Shown here: in pieces, positions 9,893-18,969 of the stretch
How the letters are laid out: every line of letters begins with the position of its first letter
Numbering within the stretch: the stretch's first letter is position 1
NCBI RefSeq assembly: GCF_017495225.1
Contig: NZ_JAFEIG010000005.1
Coordinates: 92,056 to 156,055, forward strand
From: Daejeonella sp.
Lineage (GTDB): Bacteria; Bacteroidota; Bacteroidia; Sphingobacteriales; Sphingobacteriaceae
DNA: 64,000 bases
Reading direction: 5' to 3'
Position numbers and translations under genes: made by a program
The notes under the pieces: model-generated
The model's input: the letters and a program-made list of their open reading frames with translations, nothing else
Database searches by the model: none
What the model was told of the DNA's origin: nothing

Positions 9893-10717
9893 ATGGCAGT
9901 AAGAAGATTTAAACCGGTTACCCCGGGTACTCGTTTCAGAGTAGGAGGAGTTTTCTCTGATGTGACTACTAACGTTCCAGAAAAATCGTTAGTAACTAGC
10001 ATCAAGAAGTCCGGCGGTAGAAATAATTCCGGTAAAATGACTATGCGTTATCTCGGTGGGGGACATAAAAAGTCATACCGATTGATTGATTTTAAACGCG
10101 ATAAAAACGATATCCCCGCAACTGTTGCCACAATTGAGTACGATCCGAATCGTAGTGCACGTATCGCCTTGGTAAATTATGCCGATGGTGAAAAACGTTA
10201 CATTATTGCTCCGGAAGGCTTGAAAGTTGGAATGAAGGTTGTTTCAGGTGAAGCTTCGGCTCCTGAAATTGGAAATGCGCTTCCTTTGAAGAATATTCCA
10301 CTAGGATCTATCATCCACAACATTGAACTTAACCCTGGTCAGGGAGCAATTATTGCTCGTAGTGCAGGTGCTTATGCTCAGCTTTCAGCACGTGATGGTA
10401 AATATGCGATTATTAAAATGCCTTCTGGCGAAACTCGTATGATCTTAGCTACTTGTATTGCAACTATCGGAACTGTTTCAAATTCCGAAAAAGCAAATGA
10501 GGTTTTAGGAAAAGCAGGAAGAAAGCGTTGGTTAGGACGTCGTCCAAGAGTTCGTGGTGTAGCAATGAACCCAGTCGATCACCCTATGGGTGGTGGTGAA
10601 GGTAGATCATCAGGTGGTCACCCTCGCTCAAGAAAAGGTTTATTATCTAAAGGCTTCAAAACCCGCGATAAAAAGAAAGCGTCTGATCGTTACATCATAG
10701 AGAGAAGGAAGAAATAA
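9893..10717 (+). CDS. rplB: 50S ribosomal protein L2
   Basis: The 274-residue protein shows the L2 central fold and the C-terminal signature [18 protein letters not shown] with the conserved histidine near the peptidyl-transferase centre, followed by a basic tail. Length is normal. Its stop overlaps the rpsS ATG by one base (TAATG), a typical coupling arrangement. Confidence 0.98.
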   Translation: MAVRRFKPVTPGTRFRVGGVFSDVTTNVPEKSLVTSIKKSGGRNNSGKMTMRYLGGGHKKSYRLIDFKRDKNDIPATVATIEYDPNRSARIALVNYADGEKRYIIAPEGLKVGMKVVSGEASAPEIGNALPLKNIPLGSIIHNIELNPGQGAIIARSAGAYAQLSARDGKYAIIKMPSGETRMILATCIATIGTVSNSEKANEVLGKAGRKRWLGRRPRVRGVAMNPVDHPMGGGEGRSSGGHPRSRKGLLSKGFKTRDKKKASDRYIIERRKK

Positions 10718-10983
10718 TGGCACGTTCAATAAAAAAAGGACCCTATATAGATCATAATGTAGCGAAGAAAGTAGCTACTCAAAATGAGGGTAATAAGAAA
10801 ACTGTGATCAAGACATGGTCACGTAGATCTATGATTTCTCCGGATTTCGTAGGACATACATTTGCAGTTCACAATGGAAATAAATTCATTCCTGTATATG
10901 TAACTGAGAACATGGTTGGGCATAAGCTTGGTGAATTTTCTCCAACCAGAACATTTAGAGGTCACTCTGATAAGAAAAAATAA
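10717..10983 (+). CDS. rpsS: 30S ribosomal protein S19
   Basis: The 88-residue protein begins [15 protein letters not shown] and contains [25 protein letters not shown] and [16 protein letters not shown], the S19 signatures. It binds the 30S head together with S13. It is fused by a 1-nt overlap to rplB and is 3 nt before rplV. Confidence 0.98.
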   Translation: MARSIKKGPYIDHNVAKKVATQNEGNKKTVIKTWSRRSMISPDFVGHTFAVHNGNKFIPVYVTENMVGHKLGEFSPTRTFRGHSDKKK

Positions 10984-10986
10984 GCA

Positions 10987-11349
10987 ATGGAAGCAATAGC
11001 AAAATTAAATAATTGCCCTACCTCACCACGTAAGATGAGATTGGTTGTTGATCTGATCAGAGGTGAACGGGTTGAGAAAGCCTTATATATTTTAAAGTTT
11101 ACCAATAAGGAAGCTGCAATAAGAGTTGAAAAACTTTTATTATCAGCTATCAAAAATTGGGAATTGAAAAATGAAGGTCAACGTCCTGAAGACAATGAAT
11201 TGTTTGTGAAAACTATCATGGTCGATGGAGGTCGCCAGTTAAAGAGATTAAGACCAGCTCCTCAAGGTCGCGGACACAGAATTCGTAAGCGTTCTAACCA
11301 CGTAACTTTGATAGTTGATAGTAAAAAAAGTGAACCAATAACTAAGTAA
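10987..11349 (+). CDS. rplV: 50S ribosomal protein L22
   Basis: The 120-residue protein has the L22 helices ([17 protein letters not shown]) and the long beta-hairpin region with [20 protein letters not shown], which lines the exit tunnel and influences macrolide binding. It lies between rpsS (3 nt) and rpsC (6 nt). Confidence 0.97.
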   Translation: MEAIAKLNNCPTSPRKMRLVVDLIRGERVEKALYILKFTNKEAAIRVEKLLLSAIKNWELKNEGQRPEDNELFVKTIMVDGGRQLKRLRPAPQGRGHRIRKRSNHVTLIVDSKKSEPITK

Positions 11350-11355
11350 GGAGAA

Positions 11356-12222
11356 ATGGGACAAAAAGCACATCCAATAGGTAACAGATTAGGAATCATC
11401 AAAGGTTGGGATTCTAATTGGTTCGGTGGTAACAATTACTCTGATAAATTAGTTGAGGACGAAAAGATCAGAAAATACCTGGCAGCTCGTATTTCAAAGG
11501 GCGGTATATCCAAAGTGGTTATCGAACGTACTTTGAAGCGTATCACTATCACTATTCACACTGCTCGTCCGGGTATTGTGATCGGTAAAGGTGGTCAGGA
11601 AGTTGATAAGATCAAAGAAGAGCTTAAGAAACTAACAAAGAAAGACGTACAAATCAATATATTTGAAATCAAACGTCCTGAATTAGACGCACAATTAGTA
11701 GGTGAAGGAGTTGCAAAGCAATTAGAAGCTAGAATTTCTTTCCGTCGTGCCATGAAAACTTCAATCGCATCAACTATGCGTATGGGAGCTGAAGGTATCA
11801 AAATTATGTGTTCTGGTCGTTTAGGTGGTGCTGAAATGGCACGTACTGAGCAATATAAAGATGGACGTGTTCCTTTGCATACTTTCCGTGCTGATATCGA
11901 TTATGCTTTATCTGAAGCACTTACCACTTATGGTAAAATCGGTGTTAAGGTTTGGATTATGAAAGGCGAAGTTTACGGAAAGCGTGATCTTTCACCTAAC
12001 ATTGGTCAAACAACTGGAGTAAAAGGTAGAGGACCAGAAGGCGGATCGGCACCATTTGCTGGTGGCGGTGAAAGACGTGGCGGAGGTGACAGACGTTCTG
12101 ATAATCGTGGTGGTGGCGACAGACGCGGTGGTGATAACCGTGGTGGTCAAAATCGTGGCGGTGGAGCAGGTGGTCAAAACCGTGGTGGTAATGCCGGTGG
12201 TGGTTTCAGAGGTAAAAAATAA
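11356..12222 (+). CDS. rpsC: 30S ribosomal protein S3 with Gly/Arg-rich tail
   Basis: The N-terminal about 215 residues are a normal S3, with a KH domain ([14 protein letters not shown]) and the C-terminal domain ending near [10 protein letters not shown] tail of about 70 residues follows, made of GGDRR, NRGG and GGQNRGG repeats. The total of 288 residues is clearly longer than the roughly 230 of E. coli; low-complexity S3 tails are common in Bacteroidota. The tail is repetitive at DNA level too (GGTGGT runs at 12058-12210). A heptamer hairpin spacer of 103 nt separates it from rplP. Confidence 0.97.
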   Translation: MGQKAHPIGNRLGIIKGWDSNWFGGNNYSDKLVEDEKIRKYLAARISKGGISKVVIERTLKRITITIHTARPGIVIGKGGQEVDKIKEELKKLTKKDVQINIFEIKRPELDAQLVGEGVAKQLEARISFRRAMKTSIASTMRMGAEGIKIMCSGRLGGAEMARTEQYKDGRVPLHTFRADIDYALSEALTTYGKIGVKVWIMKGEVYGKRDLSPNIGQTTGVKGRGPEGGSAPFAGGGERRGGGDRRSDNRGGGDRRGGDNRGGQNRGGGAGGQNRGGNAGGGFRGKK

Positions 12223-12229
12223 TTTAAAA

Positions 12230-12310
12230 TTAGTGATTAGTTTTAGTAATTAATAGTTAGATGCAGTGTTCTAACAAAACCAGCTTCTAACCAACTAACA
12301 ACTAACAACC
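12230..12310 (+). repeat. heptamer-array hairpin between rpsC and rplP
   Basis: The left arm (12230-12260) is a degenerate TTAGTGA/TTAGTTT array. After a 26-nt spacer the right arm (12287-12310) reads CTAACCA-ACTAACA-ACTAACA, its approximate reverse complement. The element fills almost the whole 103-nt gap between two cotranscribed ribosomal genes that are usually adjacent. Confidence 0.65.
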
Positions 12311-12325
12311 AAAAAAAATAAGAAC

Positions 12326-12748
12326 ATGTTACAGCCAAAGAGAACGAAGTTCAGAAAGATGCAGAAGGGCAAAATGAAAGGTCTGGCCGGTCGCGGTGCA
12401 GAATTAGCCTTTGGTTCTTTCGGAATCAAATCATTAGAGCCAGCCTGGATTACCAGTCGTCAGATTGAATCAGCTCGTATCGCCGTTACCCGTTTTATGA
12501 AAAGGGAAGGTCAGGTTTGGATCCGTATTTTCCCGGACAAGCCAGTTACTAAGAAGCCAGCTGAAGTACGTATGGGTAAAGGTAAAGGTGCTCCAGAATA
12601 TTGGGTAGCAGTTGTAAGACCAGGAAGAATGCTTTTTGAAGCTGAAGGCGTGCCTTTGGAAGTTGCAAAAGAAGCTATGCGTTTAGCTGCTCAAAAGTTA
12701 CCAGTTCAAACAAAATTTGTAACTAGAAGAGATTTCGTAGAAGCATAA
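12326..12748 (+). CDS. rplP: 50S ribosomal protein L16
   Basis: The 140-residue protein starts [19 protein letters not shown] and includes [18 protein letters not shown] and [22 protein letters not shown], the L16 signatures. L16 organises the A-site tRNA binding region. It is flanked on both sides by unusually long spacers (103 and 105 nt), each holding a TTAG-type heptamer hairpin. Confidence 0.98.
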   Translation: MLQPKRTKFRKMQKGKMKGLAGRGAELAFGSFGIKSLEPAWITSRQIESARIAVTRFMKREGQVWIRIFPDKPVTKKPAEVRMGKGKGAPEYWVAVVRPGRMLFEAEGVPLEVAKEAMRLAAQKLPVQTKFVTRRDFVEA

Positions 12749-12749
12749 A

Positions 12750-12841
12750 TTAGTACTTAGTACTTAGTAGTTAGTAGTTAGAAATTTTTAATAATAACTA
12801 AAAACTAACCATCTAACTAACTAACCAACTAACCAACTAAG
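12750..12841 (+). repeat. heptamer-array hairpin between rplP and rpmC
   Basis: The left arm (12750-12781) is TTAGTAC-TTAGTAC-TTAGTAG-TTAGTAG-TTAG, almost perfect heptamers. A 15-nt AT spacer follows, and the right arm (12797-12841) is a CTAAC/CCAACTA array able to pair with it. It is the same family as the element on the other side of rplP. Confidence 0.7.
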
Positions 12842-12853
12842 AAATAAAGAAAT

Positions 12854-13081
12854 ATGAAAAGTTCAGAAATACAAGCGCTAACAACTGAAGAAGTTATAGC
12901 ACGCATTAATGAAGAGAAGGCTAATCTCACAAAAATGAAATTTGCTCATACTGTTTCTGCTATTGAAAATCCTACTAGGATTACAAAAGTTAGAAAGGAT
13001 GTAGCACGTTTAAACACAGAATTGACTAAGCGCAAGGCGGAAGCAAAAGCATCTGCTGCGACAGAGTCCGCTTCTGAATAA
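12854..13081 (+). CDS. rpmC: 50S ribosomal protein L29
   Basis: The 75-residue protein has the two-helix L29 fold (MKSSEIQALTTEEVIARINEE...NPTRITKVRKDVARLNTEL) and a short Ala/Ser/Glu-rich C-terminal extension. It sits by the exit tunnel next to L23. Order rplP-rpmC-rpsQ is standard; rpsQ follows after 13 nt. Confidence 0.96.
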   Translation: MKSSEIQALTTEEVIARINEEKANLTKMKFAHTVSAIENPTRITKVRKDVARLNTELTKRKAEAKASAATESASE

Positions 13082-13094
13082 ATAAAAGTCCAAA

Positions 13095-13352
13095 ATGGAA
13101 GAAAGAAAATTAAGAAAAACAAGAACCGGGTTGGTTGTAAGCAACAAAATGGAGAAATCTATTGTTGTTTCTGTAGAGCGTAAAGTGAAACACCCGATTT
13201 ATGGTAAGTTCGTTAAGAAAACTACCAAATTTATGGCTCATGACGAGACTAACACTTGCGGTATCGGTGATACAGTGTTAATCATGGAAACTCGTCCGCT
13301 GAGTAAAACCAAGAATTGGAGATTAGTGGAAATTTTAGAAAGAGCTAAGTAA
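13095..13352 (+). CDS. rpsQ: 30S ribosomal protein S17
   Basis: The 85-residue OB-fold protein contains [37 protein letters not shown] and ends with [19 protein letters not shown], diagnostic of S17. It is a primary binder of 16S rRNA helices 7 and 11. rplN starts 1 nt after its stop. Confidence 0.97.
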   Translation: MEERKLRKTRTGLVVSNKMEKSIVVSVERKVKHPIYGKFVKKTTKFMAHDETNTCGIGDTVLIMETRPLSKTKNWRLVEILERAK

Positions 13353-13353
13353 C

Positions 13354-13722
13354 ATGGTACAACAGGAATCAAGACTGAATGTTGCTGACAACAGTGGAGC
13401 TAAACAAGTTTTAGTTATCCGTGTTTTAGGTGGTACCGGAAAGCGTTATGCATCCATAGGTGATAAAATTGTTGTCACTGTAAAGAGCGCTATTCCATCA
13501 GGGAACATCAAAAAAGGATCTGTCTCTAAGGCAGTTGTTGTGAGAACAAAAAAAGAGATCAGAAGAAAAGACGGTTCATATATCCGTTTTGACGATAATG
13601 CAGCTGTATTGCTGAACGCTCAGGACGAGCCACGTGGAACACGTATTTTCGGCCCTGTAGCTAGAGAGCTACGTGAAAAACAATTCATGAAGATTGTATC
13701 ATTAGCACCGGAGGTTTTGTAA
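13354..13722 (+). CDS. rplN: 50S ribosomal protein L14
   Basis: The 122-residue protein starts [17 protein letters not shown] and carries [28 protein letters not shown] at the C-terminus, the L14 hallmark. It contributes to subunit bridges and binds the silencing factor RsfS in other bacteria. rplX starts 1 nt after its stop. Confidence 0.98.
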   Translation: MVQQESRLNVADNSGAKQVLVIRVLGGTGKRYASIGDKIVVTVKSAIPSGNIKKGSVSKAVVVRTKKEIRRKDGSYIRFDDNAAVLLNAQDEPRGTRIFGPVARELREKQFMKIVSLAPEVL

Positions 13723-13723
13723 A

Positions 13724-14065
13724 ATGGAAAAGAAAATAAAATCACAACCTAAGTTGAAGATCCGTAAAGGAGATCTAGTGCAGATTGTTGCAGGCGACTC
13801 TAAAGGAAAACAAGGTAAGGTATTAGAAGTTCAGCTAGCTACTAGCAGAATTATAGTTGAAGGTGCCAACATGGTATCTAAACATACAAAACCAAATGCT
13901 GCTACTCCAAATGGAGGTATCATTAAGAAAGAGGCTAGTCTTCATATTTCAAATATCATGCTTGTTGATGCCAAATCTGGTAAACCAACTCGCGTAGGTA
14001 AGAAGAAAAATGCAGATGGTAAATCAGTTCGCATCTCTAAAAAGTCTGGGGAGGAAATTAAGTAA
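13724..14065 (+). CDS. rplX: 50S ribosomal protein L24
   Basis: The 113-residue protein contains a KOW motif ([23 protein letters not shown]) and [29 protein letters not shown], typical of L24, an assembly initiator of the 50S subunit. Its stop overlaps the rplE ATG by one base. Confidence 0.97.
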   Translation: MEKKIKSQPKLKIRKGDLVQIVAGDSKGKQGKVLEVQLATSRIIVEGANMVSKHTKPNAATPNGGIIKKEASLHISNIMLVDAKSGKPTRVGKKKNADGKSVRISKKSGEEIK

Positions 14066-14631
14066 TGACTTACGTACCAAGATTAAAATCAAAATATAAC
14101 GAAGAAATCGTTACTGCTTTAAAGGATAAATTCCAGTATAAAAGCGTAATGCAGGTTCCACGTTTACAAAAAATCGCTATCAACCAAGGTGTTGGTGGAG
14201 CGTCAACAGATAAAAAATTAATTGATAATGCAATTAATGAAATGACCACTATTACTGGTCAGAAAGCCATTCCTGCAAAGTCAAAGAAAGATATATCTAA
14301 CTTTAAGTTACGTAAGGGTATGCCAATTGGTGTGCGTGTAACTCTACGTGATAACCACATGTACGAATTTCTTGATCGTTTGATCGCTGTAGCTTTACCA
14401 CGTATTCGTGATTTCAAAGGCATCAATGATAAGGGTTTTGACGGACGTGGAAACTATACTTTAGGTGTAACTGAGCAAATCATTTTCCCTGAAATCAATA
14501 TTGATCAAATCAATAAGATCATGGGTATGGACATCACTTTTGTTACTACTGCTAAGACTGATGTTGAAGCTTTAGAATTATTAAAGCAATTCGGTTTACC
14601 ATTTAAGAATCAAACTACAAACAATCAATAA
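14065..14631 (+). CDS. rplE: 50S ribosomal protein L5
   Basis: The 188-residue protein begins [44 protein letters not shown] and includes the [16 protein letters not shown] loop, the L5 signatures. It binds 5S rRNA and contacts P-site tRNA. The ATG overlaps rplX by 1 nt and the stop overlaps rpsN by 1 nt. Confidence 0.98.
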   Translation: MTYVPRLKSKYNEEIVTALKDKFQYKSVMQVPRLQKIAINQGVGGASTDKKLIDNAINEMTTITGQKAIPAKSKKDISNFKLRKGMPIGVRVTLRDNHMYEFLDRLIAVALPRIRDFKGINDKGFDGRGNYTLGVTEQIIFPEINIDQINKIMGMDITFVTTAKTDVEALELLKQFGLPFKNQTTNNQ

Positions 14632-14900
14632 TGGCTAAAGAAGGTGTAAAAGCACGTGAAGTAAAACGTGCCAGATTAGTTGCCAAGTTCGCAGATAAAA
14701 GAGCAGCATTAAAAGCTGCTGGAGATTTTGAAGGTCTTGATAAATTACCTAAAAACTCTTCACCAGTACGTTTACACAATCGTTGTAAATTAACTGGCCG
14801 TCCTCGTGGATATATGCGTCAATTCGGTATTTCAAGGGTAACATTCCGTGAAATGGCATTGGCAGGTAAAATCCCAGGAGTACGTAAGGCATCTTGGTAA
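14631..14900 (+). CDS. rpsN: 30S ribosomal protein S14 (zinc-free form)
   Basis: The 89-residue protein has the C-terminal S14 core ([30 protein letters not shown]) but lacks the paired CxxC zinc motifs, so it is the long zinc-independent form. It is followed by an untranslated gap of 183 nt before rpsH, unusual in this otherwise tight stretch. Confidence 0.97.
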   Translation: MAKEGVKAREVKRARLVAKFADKRAALKAAGDFEGLDKLPKNSSPVRLHNRCKLTGRPRGYMRQFGISRVTFREMALAGKIPGVRKASW

Positions 14901-14926
14901 AATTTTTATTTTTAGGTTTTTAATCA

Positions 14927-14934
14927 TAATTTTG
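14927..14934 (+). promoter_or_regulatory. possible internal promoter -7 box before rpsH
   Basis: TAATTTTG matches the Bacteroidota -7 box TAnnTTTG, but no TTTG is seen at the expected upstream distance. The 183-nt gap leaves room for a second transcript start. Weak evidence from one short motif. Confidence 0.25.
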
Positions 14935-15026
14935 GATATTATCTAATATTGCAAATATTATATTAAGCGTACGTGCTTTATGTATGTAGCTAATTGCCTA
15001 CCAATATTAAACTAAATAAATTAACC

Positions 15027-15069
15027 GATAGCAGGTCGTTCCGAATAGGTTGGAAAGGAAACCACTATC
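15027..15069 (+). promoter_or_regulatory. structured leader upstream of rpsH (S8)
   Basis: GATAG (15027-15031), GGT (15034-15036) and TTCC (15039-15042) pair in order with GGAA (15057-15060), ACC (15061-15063) and CTATC (15065-15069), giving 12 base pairs broken by small internal bulges. It ends 14 nt before the rpsH start. S8 represses the spc operon through an mRNA mimic of its rRNA site in E. coli, so an S8 target is a reasonable guess. Function is inferred only. Confidence 0.4.
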
Positions 15070-15083
15070 ACAACAAATAAATA

Positions 15084-15482
15084 ATGAATACAGATCCAAT
15101 AGCAGATTATCTTACGAGAGTAAGGAATGCCATTAAGGCTAACCACCGCGTTGTAGAGATTCCTGCATCAAACCTTAAAAAAGAAATGACAAAAGTTCTT
15201 TTTGACAAAGGTTACATCACCAATTACAAGTTTGAGGATACAAATACTCAAGGAACGATTAAAATCGCTTTGAAATATAATCCTATAACAAAAGTTCCAG
15301 CTATTCGCAATATTTCACGTGTGAGTACTCCTGGTTTAAGAAGATATGCTGGCGTTGAAAATATGCCACGTGTATTAAACGGTTTAGGTATCGCTATTCT
15401 TTCTACTTCTAAAGGTATTATGACCGATAAAGAAGCTAAGAACTTGAATATTGGCGGTGAGGTTTTATGTTACGTTTATTAA
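15084..15482 (+). CDS. rpsH: 30S ribosomal protein S8
   Basis: The 132-residue protein begins MNTDPIADYLTRVRNAIKANH and ends with the S8 signature STSKGIMTDKEAKNLNIGGEVLCYVY. S8 is a central 16S rRNA binder and a translational autoregulator in E. coli. A structured leader and a 183-nt gap precede it; rplF follows after 17 nt. Confidence 0.98.
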   Translation: MNTDPIADYLTRVRNAIKANHRVVEIPASNLKKEMTKVLFDKGYITNYKFEDTNTQGTIKIALKYNPITKVPAIRNISRVSTPGLRRYAGVENMPRVLNGLGIAILSTSKGIMTDKEAKNLNIGGEVLCYVY

Positions 15483-15499
15483 TAGGAGGATAAGAGAAG

Positions 15500-16057
15500 A
15501 TGTCAAGAATAGGAAAAGCCCCGATTAATATCCCTGCAGGTGTAACCGTAACAGTTTCTGATACGAACCTTGTAACAGTTAAAGGTCCAAAAGGTCAATT
15601 AACTCAGGATGTAGATGCAGATATTAAAATTGTTCAGGAAGATGGTGTTTTAACAGTACAACGTCCTTCAGAGCAAAAACGTCATAAAGCACTTCATGGT
15701 TTATATCGTTCACTAATCAATAACATGGTTGTTGGTGTTACTGAAGGATACAAATCAGAGCAAGAGCTTGTGGGTGTTGGTTACCGTGCTACGAACGTAG
15801 GTAATACTTTGGATTTAGTGTTAGGATATTCTCACCACTTTGTGTTTGAATTACCTAAAGAAATTAATGTTACTACTACTTCAGAAAAAGGTAAAAACCC
15901 AGTAGTTATATTGGAGAGTATCGACAAGCAATTATTAGGACAAGTAGCAGCGAAAATTCGTTCTCTACGTGCTCCAGAGCCTTACAAAGGTAAAGGTATT
16001 AAGTTTGTTGGTGAAGTGTTAAGAAGAAAAGCTGGTAAATCAGCCGCTAAAAAATAA
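15500..16057 (+). CDS. rplF: 50S ribosomal protein L6
   Basis: The 185-residue protein starts [15 protein letters not shown] and ends with the L6 signature [28 protein letters not shown]. It has the usual two-repeat L6 fold near the factor-binding site. A good ribosome-binding site (AGGAGGATAAG, from 15485) is one of few in the cluster. rplR follows after 5 nt. Confidence 0.98.
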   Translation: MSRIGKAPINIPAGVTVTVSDTNLVTVKGPKGQLTQDVDADIKIVQEDGVLTVQRPSEQKRHKALHGLYRSLINNMVVGVTEGYKSEQELVGVGYRATNVGNTLDLVLGYSHHFVFELPKEINVTTTSEKGKNPVVILESIDKQLLGQVAAKIRSLRAPEPYKGKGIKFVGEVLRRKAGKSAAKK

Positions 16058-16062
16058 TCATC

Positions 16063-16416
16063 ATGGCAGGAATTAAATTATCTCGCAGAGAGCGAATCAA
16101 AAGAGGAATCAGAAAGAGATTAACAGGTTCTGCAGAGCGCCCGCGTTTGTCAGTGTACAGAAGCAATAAAGGGATTTACGCTCAGATTATCGATGATAAT
16201 AGCGGAAAAACTATTGTTTCAGCATCATCTTTATCTAAAGATTTTGTTGCCAATGGAAATAAATCTGATCAATCAAAAGCTGTTGGTAAAGCAGTAGCAG
16301 AAAAAGCATTAGCAGCAGGTGTAAACCAAGTTGTTTTTGACAGAAATGGCTACCTGTACCACGGTCGTGTAAAGTCATTGGCTGAAGGTGCACGTGAAGC
16401 TGGTTTAGTATTTTAA
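16063..16416 (+). CDS. rplR: 50S ribosomal protein L18
   Basis: The 117-residue protein has [25 protein letters not shown] and ends in [19 protein letters not shown], the L18 hallmarks. It binds 5S rRNA with L5. A 60-nt gap follows before rpsE, with no obvious structured element. Confidence 0.97.
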   Translation: MAGIKLSRRERIKRGIRKRLTGSAERPRLSVYRSNKGIYAQIIDDNSGKTIVSASSLSKDFVANGNKSDQSKAVGKAVAEKALAAGVNQVVFDRNGYLYHGRVKSLAEGAREAGLVF

Positions 16417-16476
16417 TTAGCATCGGTTACAGCGATCATATATCAATAATATCGGTGTTATCATAAAATAAAGAGA

Positions 16477-16995
16477 ATGTCAACTATCAATATAAAAAGA
16501 GTAAAATCAAGCGAAATCGAATTAAAAGATCGCTTAGTTAGCATCCAACGTGTTGCTAAAGTTACCAAAGGTGGACGTACCTTCAGTTTTTCTGCTATCG
16601 TAGTGGTAGGAGATGAAAACGGAATCGTAGGTTTCGGTTTAGGTAAAGCAAAAGAGGTTACTGAAGCTATTGCTAAAGGAATTGATGATGCAAAGAAGAA
16701 TCTTGTAAAAGTTCCTATTATTAACGGAACTGTTCCTCACGAGCAGTTAGGTAAATATTCAGGAGGCTTCGTATTCATTAAACCTGCTGCTCCGGGTACC
16801 GGTGTTATCGCAGGTGGTGCAATGCGTGCGGTACTTGAAAGTGCCGGTGTACATAATGTACTTGCAAAATCTAAAGGTTCGTCAAACCCGCACAACGTGG
16901 TAAAAGCAACAGTATTAGCACTTTCACAATTACGTGATGCTTATACAGTAGCTCAACAACGTGGCGTTAATTTAAATAAAGTATTTAACGGATAA
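16477..16995 (+). CDS. rpsE: 30S ribosomal protein S5
   Basis: The 172-residue protein contains the double-stranded RNA-binding-like N-domain ([33 protein letters not shown]) and the C-domain motif [19 protein letters not shown]. It works with S4 in decoding accuracy. rpmD follows after 5 nt. Confidence 0.98.
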   Translation: MSTINIKRVKSSEIELKDRLVSIQRVAKVTKGGRTFSFSAIVVVGDENGIVGFGLGKAKEVTEAIAKGIDDAKKNLVKVPIINGTVPHEQLGKYSGGFVFIKPAAPGTGVIAGGAMRAVLESAGVHNVLAKSKGSSNPHNVVKATVLALSQLRDAYTVAQQRGVNLNKVFNG

Positions 16996-17000
16996 TCATC

Positions 17001-17180
17001 ATGGCTAAAATTAAAATAACCCAGATTAAAAGCGTTATCGATAGAAGCGAGCGTCAAAAAAGAACTATGCAGGCATTAGGTTTAAGAAAAATAAACCATT
17101 CTGTAGAGGTTGAAGCTAATCCGGCGATTATCGGAATGGTGAGAAAAGTTAATCATTTAGTAGCAGTAGAAAGTATCTAA
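17001..17180 (+). CDS. rpmD: 50S ribosomal protein L30
   Basis: A 59-residue open frame begins MAKIKITQIKSVIDRSER and contains KRTMQALGLRKINHSVEVE, the L30 signature, ending VAVESI. It is exactly in the expected place between rpsE (5 nt) and rplO (2 nt). Its short length makes it easy to miss. Confidence 0.97.
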   Translation: MAKIKITQIKSVIDRSERQKRTMQALGLRKINHSVEVEANPAIIGMVRKVNHLVAVESI

Positions 17181-17182
17181 TC

Positions 17183-17629
17183 ATGAACTTAAGTAACTTA
17201 CAACCTGCAGAAGGTTCAACAAAAAATAGAAAACGTATCGGTCGTGGAACCGGATCTGGTCGCGGTGGAACTTCCACTCGTGGTCATAAAGGTGCTGGAT
17301 CACGTTCTGGATACAAGAGTAAAGTCGGTTTTGAAGGTGGTCAAATGCCTTTACAACGTCGTTTACCTAAGGTGGGCTTTAATCCTATTAACCGTACAGA
17401 ATATGTTAGTGTTAATTTAGATGCATTGCAAGCTCTTGCAGAAAAGTATAATTTAACCGCTATCGATTTTGATACATTCAGAGAGCATGGTTTAGCCTCA
17501 AAGAATGATTTAGTTAAGATCTTAGGTAGAGGTGAAGTTAAATCCAAATTGGATGTTAAAGCACATGCATTCTCAGCTTCTGCGCAAAAAGCAATTGAAG
17601 CAGTTGGTGGTGCTATAGCTAAATTATAA
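17183..17629 (+). CDS. rplO: 50S ribosomal protein L15
   Basis: The 148-residue protein starts MNLSNLQPAEGSTKNRKRIGRGTGSGRGGTSTRGHKG, the Gly/Arg-rich N-terminal tail of L15, and has GFEGGQMPLQRRLPKVGF. The order rplO-secY is near universal; secY starts 6 nt later. Confidence 0.98.
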   Translation: MNLSNLQPAEGSTKNRKRIGRGTGSGRGGTSTRGHKGAGSRSGYKSKVGFEGGQMPLQRRLPKVGFNPINRTEYVSVNLDALQALAEKYNLTAIDFDTFREHGLASKNDLVKILGRGEVKSKLDVKAHAFSASAQKAIEAVGGAIAKL

Positions 17630-17635
17630 TTATTC

Positions 17636-18964
17636 ATGAAAAAGTTTTTTTCAACGCTTTCCAACATCTGGAAAATTGAAGACTTAAGAGCTCGAATTTT
17701 ATTCACGCTCTTATGTCTTTTAATTTATAGAATAGGTTCATTCATTGTTCTTCCGGGTGTTGATTCTGCATCTCTTGATGATGCTCAAGCAAAAGAAGGT
17801 TTACTAGGGTTGTTGAATATGTTTGCTGGAGGGTCTTTCTCTAGAGCATCTATATTTGCACTTGGCGTTATGCCTTATATTTCTGCATCTATCGTGGTGC
17901 AGTTATTAGGTATCGCTGTTCCTTATTTCCAAAAACTTCAAAAGGAAGGTGAAAGCGGACGTAAAAAGATTAATCAGGTGACTCGTTACCTGACAATCAT
18001 TATCACTGCTCTACAAGCAATTGGTTATGTTCGTTCTCAAATTAGTCCTGATGCTCGTTTGCTTTCAGAACCAATGTTTAGCATAACTTCAATGTTTATC
18101 CTTACCGCAGGAACTATGTTCGTAATGTGGTTAGGTGAAAAAATTACTGATAAAGGTATTGGAAATGGTATTTCCATGATTATCATGGTGGGTATTATCG
18201 CTCAGTTACCTTTTGGTATTCTATCTGAATTCAATTCTAGAATGGGTGCTCAAGGTGGTTTAATTTCTTTCATTGTAGAGATTGTAGCTTTGTTTTTAGT
18301 GGTCATGTTTACCATTTTGATTGTTCAAGGTGTTCGTAAGATTCCTGTTCAGTACGCTAAAAAGATTGTTGGTGCTAAGCAGTATGGTGGTGTTCGTCAG
18401 TATATTCCTTTAAAGGTGAATGCAGCGGGTGTTATGCCAATCATTTTTGCTCAAGCGATTATGTTTATACCAACAACCATTAGTTCATTTTTCCCATCTG
18501 CGCAATCTTCATTCCTTACTGCATTTAGTGATTATACTTCATTGACGTATAATCTTACTTTTGCATTTATGATCATTGCCTTTACTTTCTTCTATACAGC
18601 CATTACCGTTAATCCGGTTCAAATGTCTGATGATATGAAGAAAAATGGTGGATTTGTACCTGGCGTAAAACCTGGTAAAACTACTGGTGACTATATCGAT
18701 GCTGTAATTTCAAAAATTACTTTGCCAGGATCTATATTTTTAGCTATTATTGCTATCATGCCTTCAATTGCAATTATTTTAGGTATCAATAGTCAGTTCG
18801 CTAATTTTTATGGCGGTACATCTTTGCTAATTCTTGTAGGTGTTGTATTAGATACTTTACAACAAGTAGAAAGTCATTTATTAATGCGTCATTATGATGG
18901 CTTAATGAAGACTGGTAGGGTTAAAGGTCGTACTCCGGTTTCAGCTGGAGCGTCTGGAATATAA
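17636..18964 (+). CDS. secY: protein translocase subunit SecY
   Basis: The 442-residue protein has about ten hydrophobic membrane segments, the plug-region motif MFAGGSFSRASIFALGVMPYISASI and the cytoplasmic loop sequence NPVQMSDDMKKNGGFVPG. It forms the inner-membrane channel with SecE and SecG. It is embedded between rplO (6 nt) and map (5 nt). Confidence 0.98.
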   Translation: MKKFFSTLSNIWKIEDLRARILFTLLCLLIYRIGSFIVLPGVDSASLDDAQAKEGLLGLLNMFAGGSFSRASIFALGVMPYISASIVVQLLGIAVPYFQKLQKEGESGRKKINQVTRYLTIIITALQAIGYVRSQISPDARLLSEPMFSITSMFILTAGTMFVMWLGEKITDKGIGNGISMIIMVGIIAQLPFGILSEFNSRMGAQGGLISFIVEIVALFLVVMFTILIVQGVRKIPVQYAKKIVGAKQYGGVRQYIPLKVNAAGVMPIIFAQAIMFIPTTISSFFPSAQSSFLTAFSDYTSLTYNLTFAFMIIAFTFFYTAITVNPVQMSDDMKKNGGFVPGVKPGKTTGDYIDAVISKITLPGSIFLAIIAIMPSIAIILGINSQFANFYGGTSLLILVGVVLDTLQQVESHLLMRHYDGLMKTGRVKGRTPVSAGASGI

Positions 18965-18969
18965 AATAG

